This document shows, piece after piece, positions 10,658-20,218 of a stretch of DNA of 23,995 nucleotides. Location of the stretch: assembly GCA_028456385.1 (NCBI GenBank), contig JALNQF010000545.1, positions 1 through 23,995 of the forward strand. Reading direction: 5' to 3'. A program made the position numbers and the translations under genes. The first letter of the stretch is position 1; each line of letters begins with the position of its first letter. The stretch comes from Ophiosphaerella korrae. Lineage: Eukaryota > Ascomycota > Dothideomycetes > Pleosporales > Phaeosphaeriaceae. A model generated the notes under the pieces. That model did not search any database and was not told where the DNA came from. It saw only the letters and a list, made by a program, of their open reading frames with translations.

Positions 10658-11090
10658 TATTATAATAGTAATAAGAGAACTATAGATAGAACTAATTAGC
10701 CTAATAATAGAAAGATTAGACTATTATAACAAAGAAGACTTAAGGCTAGATTAGGAGACTATATATAATTAGGACACGTAAGGTAATCTATAATTTATAG
10801 ATTCTTAGTAATAATAGATTATAGATTAGAGTAATCTATAATCTGTTATCCTTAGTAGTAATAGATTAATAGATTACTACAAGTATATAGATAGTAGTAA
10901 ACGCATATTATTAGGATAGTATTAGTAATTTAATCCTTTAACTATAGAACGCTAATACAAGATAGTTACAAAATATCTTCTATTATTTATAGTTATTATA
11001 GATTACTATACAAACTTTTAATATTAACTTACAATCTACTAATAACTCCTTAGGCACTAGGAAGTTAACCCTAGTAACTAACCTATAATA
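10658..11090 (+). repeat. 3' LTR of element A (433 bp)
   Basis: Same length as the 5' LTR, ending CCTATAATA (CA changed to TA) and followed by TTTTT. Most of the approximately 26 differences from the 5' copy put T or A here, so this copy is the more strongly mutated; about four go the other way. Confidence 0.92.
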
Positions 11091-11983
11091 TTTTTTCTTT
11101 TTATCCTTATTTATGTTTAGGATTATAGGGTCTCTATTATTATAATTACTAAAGTATCCTTTATCTTTATTTATTCTCTATACTTAGAAGTTATTATTAA
11201 CTTATATTACCTAATCTTTTAAGCCTTTTAGTATTCTTAGTTTTTCTATATAAATTATCTCGTATTAGATTCTTACTTTTAGTCTTTGTTTAAATCGTCA
11301 TATTAACGATAGCTTATTCTATTCTATATTTTACAATAGTTATTTAAACTATAATATATATTCTAGAACACTTTTATATTATATAAGCTTTTCTAGCTTT
11401 TCTTTAGCTTATTAAGTAATATCTACATTCTTAAATACTACTCTTATTTGTTTTATAAAGTTTTTATAGCTTCTAAAGATAGCTTTTATTTTATCTTTTT
11501 ATATTCTTAGGGCGTATATTATATAATTTATTTAGTAAGGTTCGAACTATCTTATTGTATCTTCTTTAAGGTATATTCTAATATATATTACTTATTTTTC
11601 TTTACTATTAAAATATAGTACTTATACGTCTATCTAGAGTTATACTAATACTATAAAGGGTCTTAACTTCTTCTTTATTCTATTAAACTTATTAAGTATA
11701 GGTATCTTAGGTAGTTTCTCTATTATACTTATCTCTAGTCTTTAGGTAATTTATTCTATCTAATTTTATATTACTATAATAGCTTTAATTTAAGCTTTAT
11801 TCTACTTAATATAGTTTTATAGATTTTATTCTACGTTTCTAAGGTATTAATTACTATCCTTATATATTTCTTTTTAGTAATTAGGTTATTTATATATACT
11901 TTAAGTACTACCTATATTATATTATTTAACTTATAACTACTTTAAAGTACTTTACCTCTTTTCTTAGTTAAACTTTCTACTAT
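11091..11983 (-). pseudogene. Gypsy element D: N-terminal and middle part of Gag
   Basis: Read leftward from an ATA at 11983 (matching the inferred start codons of A and B), this parallels the A Gag from 4548 to the Lys-rich tract just before its zinc knuckles. It stops at 11091 exactly where element A begins, and the knuckles continue on the far side at 4053. The joined coordinates therefore reconstruct one uninterrupted Gag region. Decay is heavier than in A: most CpG and CpA sites are gone and stops are frequent. Gag is the capsid/nucleocapsid protein that forms the virus-like particle. Confidence 0.85.
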
Positions 11984-12184
11984 TATATTAGCTTAGACTA
12001 TACGCTACTTACGCTTTACTTCTCTAAATAACTAAATTAGTAAGGTATAATAAGGTTAATTGTTATTAACTATATATAACCTATTAGTATTAGTAGATTA
12101 AAAGAAAATAATAAAAGCTTGTATAGTAATTAAGTAATAGGCTATAAATAATAGAAAGATATTTTATAATATTAATATATTATT

Positions 12185-12629
12185 TATAATAGGGTTAGTT
12201 ACTAGGGTCGACTTCCTAGTACCTAAGGAGTTGTTAGTAGATTGTAAGTTAATATTAAAAGCTTGTATAGTAATCTATAATAACTATAAACAATAGAAGA
12301 TATTTTGCAACTATCTTGTATTAGCGTTCTATAGTTAAAGGATTGAATTGCTAATACTATCCTAATAATGTATATTACTACTAACTATATACCTATAGTT
12401 CTTAGCTAGCTTTGTACTTTATGTTTACTAAGATCGCGAATTGCAAATCTATTACGTGCTTAGCTTTATACTTCGTGTTTACTAAGATCGCGAATCGCGA
12501 ATCTATTACGTGTCTCTATTGTAGTTAGTTTCTTAATTAAGTTTATTACTCTATAGGTTGTATGTATTATTGTTATCTATAGTAGGGCTAATTAGCTCGA
12601 AATAGTTTCCTCTTGTTATAACTGTAACA
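12185..12629 (-). mobile_element. Solo LTR, A-like family (445 bp), with TTATT target duplication
   Basis: The minus strand matches the A LTR at both ends and through most of its 3' half, for example the stretch containing TATTAGCGTTC and AGTTAAAGGATT. Five-base repeats TTATT lie at 12180-12184 and 12630-12634. No internal region is present, so this is the usual product of LTR-LTR recombination. It differs from the A LTR in the middle, where it carries a 54-bp tandem duplication (12405-12512) instead of the hairpin. Confidence 0.85.
12405..12512. repeat. 54-bp tandem duplication within the solo LTR
   Basis: Two copies, 12405-12458 and 12459-12512, share a core reading TTTACTAAGATCGCGAAT followed by ATCTATTACGTG. 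The few differences are transitions. The CpG-rich TCGCGAATCGCGA segment is striking in such AT-rich surroundings. LTR duplications of this kind often lie in the U3 regulatory region; that role is inferred. Confidence 0.75.
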
Positions 12630-12767
12630 TTATTACTTGTAGTTAGTAATTAAATTACTAATACTTTTCTAATAGCGTATATCTTTACTAACTATATACT
12701 CTTACTAATCTATTATACGCCTTTATAGATTACTTTAATCTATTATATATATTTATAGATTACAATA

Positions 12768-13220
12768 TATTATAGAGGTAATAAGAGAACTTATAATAGA
12801 ACTAATTAGTCTTAACTTAAGTACTAATAAAGTATAAGATAAGTAGAGTAATAACCTAGATTAAGAAGCTACTTACAACTAAGATACGTAACGTAATCTC
12901 TTAATCTATAGAGTATATAGACGAGAATTAATTATAGATTAATAGATTACTAATCTATTAATCTATTGTTACTAAGACTAGATAGAAGTAATAAATTAAT
13001 AGATTACTAGTAGTATCTAGTAACTATAGATATATATTATTAGGATAGTATTAGTAATTTAATTACTAACCCTAAGTAATAATATATTAATATCGCGAGA
13101 TATCTTTTTATTATTTATAGCCTATTACTTAATTATAATATAAACCTTTATTATTAACTCTTAATCTACTAATACCTCTAATATAGTTACTTGTAGTTAA
13201 TAACAAGAGACCTTATTATA
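12768..13220 (+). repeat. 5' LTR of element B (about 453 bp)
   Basis: The start TATTATAGAGG aligns with the TATTATAATAG start of the A LTR, and the end CCTTATTATA aligns with the D LTR end just before the shared CCTTACTAATTTAG. A perfect hairpin (12934-12966) of AATCTATT units sits at the place corresponding to the A hairpin. Confidence 0.8.
12934..12966. repeat. Perfect hairpin in the element B LTR
   Basis: Sixteen-base arms around a single C: ATAGATTAATAGATTA and its exact complement. It is composed of repeated TAGATTA/TAATCTA units like those in the A LTR. Confidence 0.75.
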
Positions 13221-13282
13221 CCTTACTAATTTAGTTTTTAAGATAAGTAAAGTATAAGTAGTATATAGTCTAAGCTAATATA

Positions 13283-15122
13283 ATAGTAGAAAGCTTAACT
13301 ATAAAGAGAGGTAAGGTACCTCTAAGTAGTTATAAGTTAGATAATACTATATAGGTAGTACTTAAAATATATATAAATAACCTAATCTCTAAGAAAAAAG
13401 ATATAAAGCTAGTAATTAATACTTTAGAAATAGAGAACAAAGAACTATAAGATTATACTAAGTAGAATAAAGCTTAAATTAAAGCTATTATAAAAAGATA
13501 AAACTAGATAGAACTAATTACCTAATAACTAGAGATAAGTATAACAAAGAAGCTACTTAAGATACTTATACTTAAAAAGTTTAATAAAATAAAGAAAAAG
13601 TTAAAACCTTTTATAGTATTAGTACAACTATAGATAGATTTATAAGTACTATACTTTAATAGTAAAGAAAAGAAAGTAATATATATTAGAATATACCTTA
13701 AAGAAGAAATAATAAGATAGTTTAAACCTTACTAGATAGACTATATAATATTTACTCTAGTAATATAGAAAGATAAAATAAAAGCTATCTTTAGAAGTTA
13801 TAAATACTTTATAAGACAAATAAGAGTAGTATTTAAAAATATAGATATTACTTAATAAGCTAAAGAAAAGCTAGAAAAGCTTATATAATATAAAAGTGTT
13901 CTAGAATATATATTATAGTTTAAATAACTATTATAGAATATAGAATAGAATAAGCTATTCCTAATATTATAATTTAAATAAGGACTAAAAGTAAGAATCT
14001 AATACAAGATAATTTATATAGAAAAACTAAGAATACTAGAAGCTTTAAAGGACTAGGTAATATAAGTTAATAATAACTTCTAAGTATAGAAAATAAACAA
14101 AGATAGAAGATACTCTAGTAACTAAGACAATTAAGACCTTATAATCTTTAATACTAATAAAGATAAGAAAAAAAGAAGAATTAAAACTTTATATACTTTA
14201 ACTATAGTAAGAAAGGCTACTATATAAAAGATTACTAATTAAGAAAGAAAGATATAGTATACTATTAATATAGAAAACTAAAATACTTTATAAAAGACTA
14301 TAGAAGTAAAGACTTAAAGAAAGAAACTTAGTTAAAAATAACTAAGGATAGAAAGGAAGTACTAAGAGTATAGGCTAAGCTCTAAGAAAAGGTAGTAGTA
14401 AGTAAAGAGTAATAATATATAATACTCTACTAAACCTTTTATTATAATAATAAATACTATATATACTTTTTAAGTTAATAATAAGTAGAATAGTTTCTAT
14501 AAAAGAAATAGAGAGTAGTAGTAATAAAAGAAGAATAAATAAAAGTATAGCTAGAACAAATAACCTATATAATAGACTTAGTAATAGAAGACTTAGAAAG
14601 AAGAGAACTCTAGACCCTATTAATTATTACTAAAAAACTAATAGAAGATAAAAAAACTACTATAGTTACCTCTAAAGAATAAAAAGGAGATAAGAAATAA
14701 GTTAATATAAAAAGTATAGAGTATACTTAGTAAGATATATATAGCTATAATAGCTATATAATAATAGATATATTAGAATAAAATATATAATAGTAGTTTA
14801 TTTAGAAATACTTACTAGTTATAAGTATAGAAGAAGTATATAAAGACTAGAAAATAAGTAATCTTAAGAATATAAGGTTTATAGTATTTTAAAAGTAGAT
14901 AGAGTAATAAATAGTTATAGTAAGAAAAATACCTATATAGAAAGAATAGTAGTACTTTATAAGAAAGATATATTAGATTAATAAAGCTTATATATTAAGT
15001 ATACTAGTAGTATACTATATCTTAATAGAAACAAGACCTAGTATAGATAAGTATAGAGAGGAGGACAATAAAAGGAAAAATCTAAAATATCTAGTATACT
15101 TTAAAATATTATAGATATTATA
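13283..15122 (+). pseudogene. Element B gag and following linker, truncated, RIP-mutated
   Basis: The frame starts at an ATA (13283) that aligns with the inferred start of A, and the zinc-knuckle segment near 14204 is in the same frame. Recognisable Gag stretches parallel A closely: LISKKKDIK, INTLEIENKEL, AIFRSYKYFI. The first knuckle reads YFNYSKKGYY and the second YRKLKYFIKDY, with all Cys and His ligands replaced. Decay goes further than in A: CpG-containing codons of A have become TpA or TpG/CpA derivatives. The sequence ends at 15122 where unrelated sequence begins, so no protease or RT is present. Confidence 0.82.
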
Positions 15123-15473
15123 TAGTAAGGTAACACAAAAAAAAGCCTAAAAAAAAGTTATAGTTTTTAACTAGTAATAACTCTACGAATATAAGAGCTA
15201 AAAATATAGGCGAACATAAATCCTAAAGAAAATATTAGGGTCTATATTTTAGTCTACTACGATTTTTTATTACTAAGCGGATACGAGCTAAGATTTAAAC
15301 TGTTTCGAGGACTTTTTTTTAAGCTAACTTTAAAGCTTAATACTTTTTTATTTTTAGTATCTTTTTCTATTATTTTTTAATATAAGTTAGATATATATAG
15401 TTAAATTAATATAGTAGAGTTATACTTAATTCTAATTATTTAAAGAGTAGATATTAAGTAAAAGATATAAAAC
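15123..15473. other. Unassigned 351-bp segment between elements B and C
   Basis: The sequence departs from the B template at about 15122 and the LTR of C begins at 15474. It has a repeated (A)8 motif near its left end (AAAAAAAAGCCT, AAAAAAAAGTT), a T-rich tract around 15310-15370, and several intact CpG sites (GGCGAAC, GCGGATACGAGC, TTTCGAGG). No convincing ORF. It could be the end of another transposon whose remainder lies beyond C, since its left side abuts TA. Confidence 0.45.
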
Positions 15474-15512
15474 TATAAGGGAGTTATCTCTTATATCTCT
15501 TATTTTCGCACT

Positions 15513-15612
15513 AATATTAGTAAGTTTACAACTTACTAATATTACAAACTTACTAATATTATAAAACTTACTAATATCGCAAACTTACTAATATTGCGAA
15601 CTTACTAATATT
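15513..15612. repeat. 17-bp repeat array with inverted lead copy in the element C LTR
   Basis: AACTTACTAATATT occurs five times, starting at 15530, 15547, 15565, 15582 and 15599 (spacing 17, 18, 17, 17). It is preceded by one exact inverted copy at 15513-15526 separated by TAC. The second LTR has the identical layout at 23835-23934. Spacer bases vary between copies mainly by transitions. Confidence 0.9.
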
Positions 15613-15650
15613 TAACTACCTTTCTACTTTTAGTTAGCGCTTAGTAAGCT

Positions 15651-15670
15651 ACTAGGTATATATACCTAGT
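15651..15670. repeat. 20-bp perfect palindrome with TATATATA centre
   Basis: ACTAGGTATATATACCTAGT is its own reverse complement and is exactly conserved at 23973-23992. It could include the TATA box of the element or a factor-binding site; the role is inferred from position only. Confidence 0.75.
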
Positions 15671-15673
15671 ACT

Positions 15674-15965
15674 TACTTAGATAGCTTTATTTACTATTTA
15701 CTCTTTTTAGTTAATTATTAAAACTACCTTATTAAGTTATCTTACGTAAAGTCTACCTTATATAATAGTAGATCTCTATAAATATTTTACTTTTATAGGC
15801 CTCTCTATAACCTAGAACTACGCTAGTAGCTTTCTTACTTACGCTAGAGTTACTATAAAATAGCTAATTGTAGCTAACTCTTAATTAAGCCTAGCTAGCT
15901 AAAAAGAACTATACTACTAAGAATTAGATCCTACCTTAGCTATAGCGCGCTAGGTAGCCCCTTGA
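15674..15965 (+). other. Rest of the 5' LTR and leader of element C
   Basis: The sequence is less AT-rich than its surroundings (GCGCGCTAGG, GCCCCTTGAG). The LTR end and primer-binding site must be here, but without the complete second LTR I cannot place them. One of the few TGA codons of the window (15963-15965) closes the gag frame upstream. Confidence 0.45.
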
Positions 15966-18896
15966 GTTTACTATATTGTAGTTCTAGTTAAGGTTTCTAG
16001 CGCTCCCTTTTTACTAGTACTAGCGCTAACGTTCTAGAAAGAAATATATACTAAAGAAGAGTAGTTTAACTACTTTATAGGTTATAAAGCTTTAGCTTAT
16101 ACTTACTATATATACTTAGGTAAGAGCGTGCTTACACTAGGTATTAAACCTAGGTAGTAGTACTAGAGAAGGAAAAGACCTCTAAACTTACGTAAATTAC
16201 TAGCGCTTAATTTACAAGAACTAAGTAATAAAGCGCTCTAGACCTTACTAAAACCTTTACTAGCTAGCGCTAAAGATCTTAATCTCTATAAACTAATAGC
16301 TAAATGTACTAATATAGTATATAACTACTATAACTTAGCTTGTTATACTATAACTTAGTTATATAAAAAATCTTCTATCCTCTTAAAAGCTAGCCTCTTA
16401 AACTAAAATAATACTAGCTTATAACCTCTTTATTACTTAAACTAAGCGTACTTATAAGATAAAGATACGCTATAAATAGTAGACTATAGATCTAGTAAAG
16501 AACTAAGAGAACGCTCTAGGGCTACTATACTATAAAAAATCTATAAAACACGCGCTAGAACTAAGTCCCTAGAAAAACAGACCTAGAGACTTACTATACT
16601 AACTACTCTAACAAAAAAAGCGCTAAGTAACTTCTAATAATATCTTAAGACCCCCTTATAGAAAGATAAAGGAAAATAGGTAATAGACTCTAAATCCTTT
16701 ATTTAGCTAAGACTACCTAGTAAACTTAATTTCTAACCTAATATAATTCCCTAACAAGTACTAGGTACTTTCTTAGCTAATAGCTCTATAATAGACTTAG
16801 CTACTCTTAACTAACCTATTATAGAAGAATTTAACCTAGATATAAACTCTACCCCCTTTAACTAAGGTAGCCCCCTAAGGTATAGACTAGTTACTAAGGT
16901 CTCTTTTAATAACTAGACTATATTAAATAACTTAATTAACGATACCTAACTAAACGTTAGCTAAGTATTATTACCCTAGCCTATACCTAAGCTTAAGATC
17001 TTAGAAGAGCTAAAGGATAACCTACTATTAAACGCTATAATTAATAAAGACCTACTACTAGGAATAGTCTTTATATCTTAAGATAAACTTAAGAAATTAC
17101 TTACTAAGTTTACTAAGCTCTAACTCTTATTTTATACCTTACTACTAATTTTATACTAAGGAATTAAGGATAATAAACTTAGTAATTACTTATCTCTTAG
17201 AGAATTTACTCTAGCTAGAATAGTATTATACCTAGTAGTTATAAACACCTAGATATAAGATATAATTAACGTAGTAAATAAATAAAACTAGAGGCTTATA
17301 GCTAGAGTAAGTAAATTAGATAAATAACTCTCTTAATAAGATAACTAATTAGCTTAACTCTAAGAACGCCTAGCGTAATTACTACTAGACTATAACTATA
17401 TTATAGAGTAATATAATACTTTAGGCTAAAGAGCTACCTAGTATAAAGCCTTATAAGAAGAAGCTATAGTAAAATATAACTACTTACGCAAAGTAGTAAT
17501 CTACTAAGAAGACTTAATAGCTAAATAAACTAAGCTAGAAACCTTTAACTTTAATATACTAGCGTAGAAAGATATAGAACTACTTTATACTAAGATCTTA
17601 CTATAAGGCTAGTAACCTAGCTTCCTTAAAAGAGAGTTTAAACCCTAAGTACTAGTAGTAGGCTACTATATCTTTAATAGAGAAGAGTTTACCCTAACTC
17701 TCTTCTTAACTAGTATCTAAGAGCTAGCCTTTAATTTTTACTAGTATAAAGAACAAGAAAACTACTCTATAAAACCTTTATAATTTTTAGGTATAAGACG
17801 CTACATAAATATTATATCCTTTATCTAGTCTATATATAATTACTTTATTACTAATAGAAAAAAATATATTAGCTTATAAACCTAAGCTAACGTTATTATA
17901 CGCTACTATATAGGATTAGCTCGCCTATACCTTACTATCCTAAATAGTATTACCTACCTATACTAAGAAGAATTTATATATTTCTTTACACTTTTTTACT
18001 AATTTAGTAATATAGATATAGTAGGATTAGGAGAAGTACGTTATAAAACCCTAGAAATAGCTAAATTTAGACTAGATTAACTAATCTACAAAACTACCTA
18101 GTTAGTATAGGCTAAATTCCTCTCTAAATTTAATAATATTAGCTTTAAACTATAATAGAACCTATAGCTATATAATATCTACCTTTAAAAAAAGCTATAA
18201 CCTTAGCTTAAAAAGGCTACTAGTACTACCCCTAGTATCTATAATAGCCCTACTAATTTTTAAAAGATAATCTTAATATTAGAAAATAAAGTAAATAATT
18301 ACAACCTAGATATAGGCCCTAGGCAAACCTAGCTTTGTACTTTAGCACCTATAAGAGCTAAACTAAGAGTATAGATACAAAACTTTAAAGAAGAACTAGC
18401 TATAACTCTATAAGAACTAAAACAATATTAACTATAACTAGAAGGTATATTTAGAAAAATATACCTAACTAGCGAAAAGGCTACTACAATTAAAACTAAG
18501 AACCCTAAAACAATTTTATACTAGGGCTATAGAAAGATAGGTATTAGGAAGCTAGACTATACTACTTATAAATAAACAAAAGCTACTAGATCTAAGATAC
18601 TTACTAACGCTATAAACTACTATATAGCTACCTATATAGTAATAGACTCTAAAATAGATATAGAAATAGAAGACTAATTCTTTAAATACGACCCCTAACT
18701 AGATATAGAGCTAGAACTAGAGCCTAACTTAGACTAGGATTTAGAAAACAACGTTCCCTAGGCCTAAAGCCTTAACCTAGAGATTACACGAACTAGAAGA
18801 GCGTAATTAACTACTAAAGTATAACTCTTAGTATAGCTATATCTTATATACTTACCTATAGAATATAGATAGTCTAGTATAAGAAACTACTAACTA
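15966..18896 (+). pseudogene. Element C Gag: long, with coiled coil and zinc knuckle, RIP-mutated
   Basis: About 977 codons stay in one frame, interrupted only by TAG/TAA that fit former Gln or Trp codons. No ATG marks the start; the 5' limit is the TGA at 15963 and is approximate. At about 17250-17600 a Leu/Gln-rich heptad pattern (LIARVSKLDKQLS, LAQLQERLAQLLLD) indicates a long coiled coil. Near 17640-18150 lies a capsid-like helical region. At 18519-18560 a degenerate CCHC knuckle reads Tyr-stop-Gly-Tyr-Arg-Lys-Ile-Gly-Ile-Arg-Lys-Leu-Asp-Tyr, with Tyr at all three Cys positions. An acidic tail (IDIEIED, DIELELEPNLD) follows. This is about twice the usual Gag length for fungal Gypsy elements. 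The 3' end overlaps the pol frame, so the boundary is approximate. Confidence 0.75.
17250..17600 (+). other. Coiled-coil segment in element C Gag
   Basis: After reading stops as Gln, roughly 115 residues show heptad-spaced Leu/Ile/Val separated by Gln, Lys and Glu, without Pro or Gly breaks over long runs. It precedes the capsid-like portion. Coiled coils in Gag can drive multimerisation; that is inferred. Confidence 0.6.
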
Positions 18897-20206
18897 ATCT
18901 AATAGAAGCTAAGCTAAACTAATTCTTATTTACTAGCTTTCTAGGTAAAGACCCTATAGTACTCTATATAGCTAGAACCTTAGCTAATAATAGAGCTAAC
19001 GTAAACTTTATTTAATAAAAATTTACCTAGAAGACTATAAAATTATAAACTATCTAGCTACTTTAACTTATTATCTATAAAAGATACAATAGTTCTCTAT
19101 CTAAGTCTATTACGTATTAGGTTAAGTTCTACTTATAAGTAAGTATGTATATTAAATAGACCTCTACCTATATTATTAAAAATATAGGCTAATTTAACTT
19201 TATTTTAGGATTTTTATAGCGTAAAGCTTATACTATTAAACCTAACTACTACTATAGAATGTTATTATTCCCTAATACTTACTACTAATAGTACTACTAG
19301 ATAACTAACGAAATCCCCTTAGTAGTATACTATAGCGCACCTAGATATTACTCTACTATAGCCTTAAAGAAGCTAGCGCTTAAACTATTATCTACCCCTA
19401 TAGGGCCCCTAAGTAGGTACCCTAATAGGTGTAAATAGAACTTGTTAATAGATATTTAAACTATTAGTTATTATATAATTAAGGCCTTTACTAGAAGAAG
19501 TAGATATATACTTATAGTACTTACTTTAGATAGAATACTACTACTAGTATACTACTATAAGGTAGCTAAAGAAGTAGATTACGCGTAATTTTATAAACTA
19601 CTACCTATAGTAGAGCTTAAGGATATCTTGTCTATAGAACTACTCTAACTATATTAAGACCTAATACTTTATTTTAATAAGAAAGCTACTAAAGAACTTC
19701 TCTTTTATAAGCTATATAACCTAGAAATTACTTTTAAACTTAGTATAAAAATCTAAGACGCTAAACTTTACTTCTTTACTAGAAAACAAGACAAAGTAAT
19801 CTAGAAATATATCTAAGAAATAGAAGGCAAGGGCTTTATTAGTAAATGTAGCTCCCTAGCTAGGAATAACCTACTAATTATAGCTAAACTAGACAGTAGC
19901 TTACAAGTCTACGTAGACTACTACAAGCTAAATAAATCTACTATTAAAGACTAGTACCTTATTCTATTCTTTAGGGAAATACTAGCTTACCTAAACAAAG
20001 TAAAGATTTTCTCTAAATTTAACGTAATACACGCCTTTTACTACTTACGTATTACCTTAAATTTAGAATAGCTAACTATATTTATTACCTACTTTAGTAT
20101 ATATACTTATAAGGTAGTACCCTTTAGCTTTACTAATATACTAGCTACCTTCTAGCGCGCTATTAACTTAGCCCTACTAGAATATTTAGACAACTTCTAT
20201 ACTATA

Positions 20207-20218
20207 TATAGAGACAAC
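20207..20218 (+). other. RT active-site box of element C, Tyr-Arg-Asp-Asn
   Basis: The codons TAT AGA GAC AAC stand where Tyr-x-Asp-Asp is required. The last Asp has become Asn by a G-to-A change, as in A and D. Confidence 0.85.

Larger units (their letters stand above)
4054..11090 (+). mobile_element. Element A: complete, RIP-mutated Ty3/Gypsy chromovirus (7,037 bp)
   Basis: Two 433-bp LTRs flank one long gag-pol frame, a 3' non-coding segment with an antisense ORF, and a purine tract (10644-10657) directly before the 3' LTR. TTTTT flanks both ends. The domain order Gag, protease, RT, RNase H, integrase, chromodomain places it in the chromovirus branch of Metaviridae. By hand alignment the LTRs differ at about 26 positions, all transitions, with no insertions or deletions. 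It sits in opposite orientation inside the gag of element D. Confidence 0.92.
12046..12767 (-). repeat. 5' LTR of element D, interrupted by a solo LTR and truncated by element B
   Basis: The minus strand of 12635-12767 plus 12046-12184 aligns with the LTR of B. For example TTTAATTACTAAC and the AATATATTAATAT block fall in the same order once the 12185-12629 insertion and one copy of TTATT are removed. The inner end (12046) is marked by TATAATAAGG, the reverse of the CCTTATTATA LTR end in B. About 180 bases of the outer U3 end are missing; B starts there, so they may lie to the right of B, outside what I can recognise. Confidence 0.78.
12768..15122 (+). mobile_element. Element B: 5' half of a D-type Gypsy element, heavily decayed
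   Basis: It consists of an LTR (12768-13220), a presumed primer-binding site at 13221, and gag plus the gag-pol junction region, ending abruptly at about 15122 in the segment corresponding to 6380 of element A. The missing remainder should include protease onward and the 3' LTR. The LTR is of the D type. The 5' flank is the interior of the D LTR, so B probably inserted there; its second target duplication is not in view. Confidence 0.8.
15474..15673 (+). repeat. 5' LTR of element C, portion confirmed by the second copy
   Basis: It begins TATAAGGGAG (TG changed to TA), and the right copy begins TATAAAAGAG. The LTR continues past 15673, probably into the 15,850-15,900 region, but its end cannot be fixed because the right copy runs off the window. 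It contains a 17-bp repeat array and a 20-bp palindrome. Confidence 0.85.

Noticed and set aside
4053..11091. Elements D-left and A as a single large inverted repeat or palindromic foldback
   Set aside because: They are related families in opposite orientation, but LTRs, target duplication and continuation of D at 11091 show an insertion, not a foldback.
13205..13220. LTR end of B placed at TAACA (13205)
   Set aside because: Alignment with A and D shows the shared CCTTACTAATTTAG leader begins at 13221, and the preceding CCTTATTATA matches the LTR ends of D and the solo LTR, so the end at 13220 is preferred.
15513..15612. CRISPR-like array
   Set aside because: Units repeat every 17-18 bp with 3-4 bp variable bases, far too short for spacers, and the same array recurs in both LTRs of a retrotransposon.
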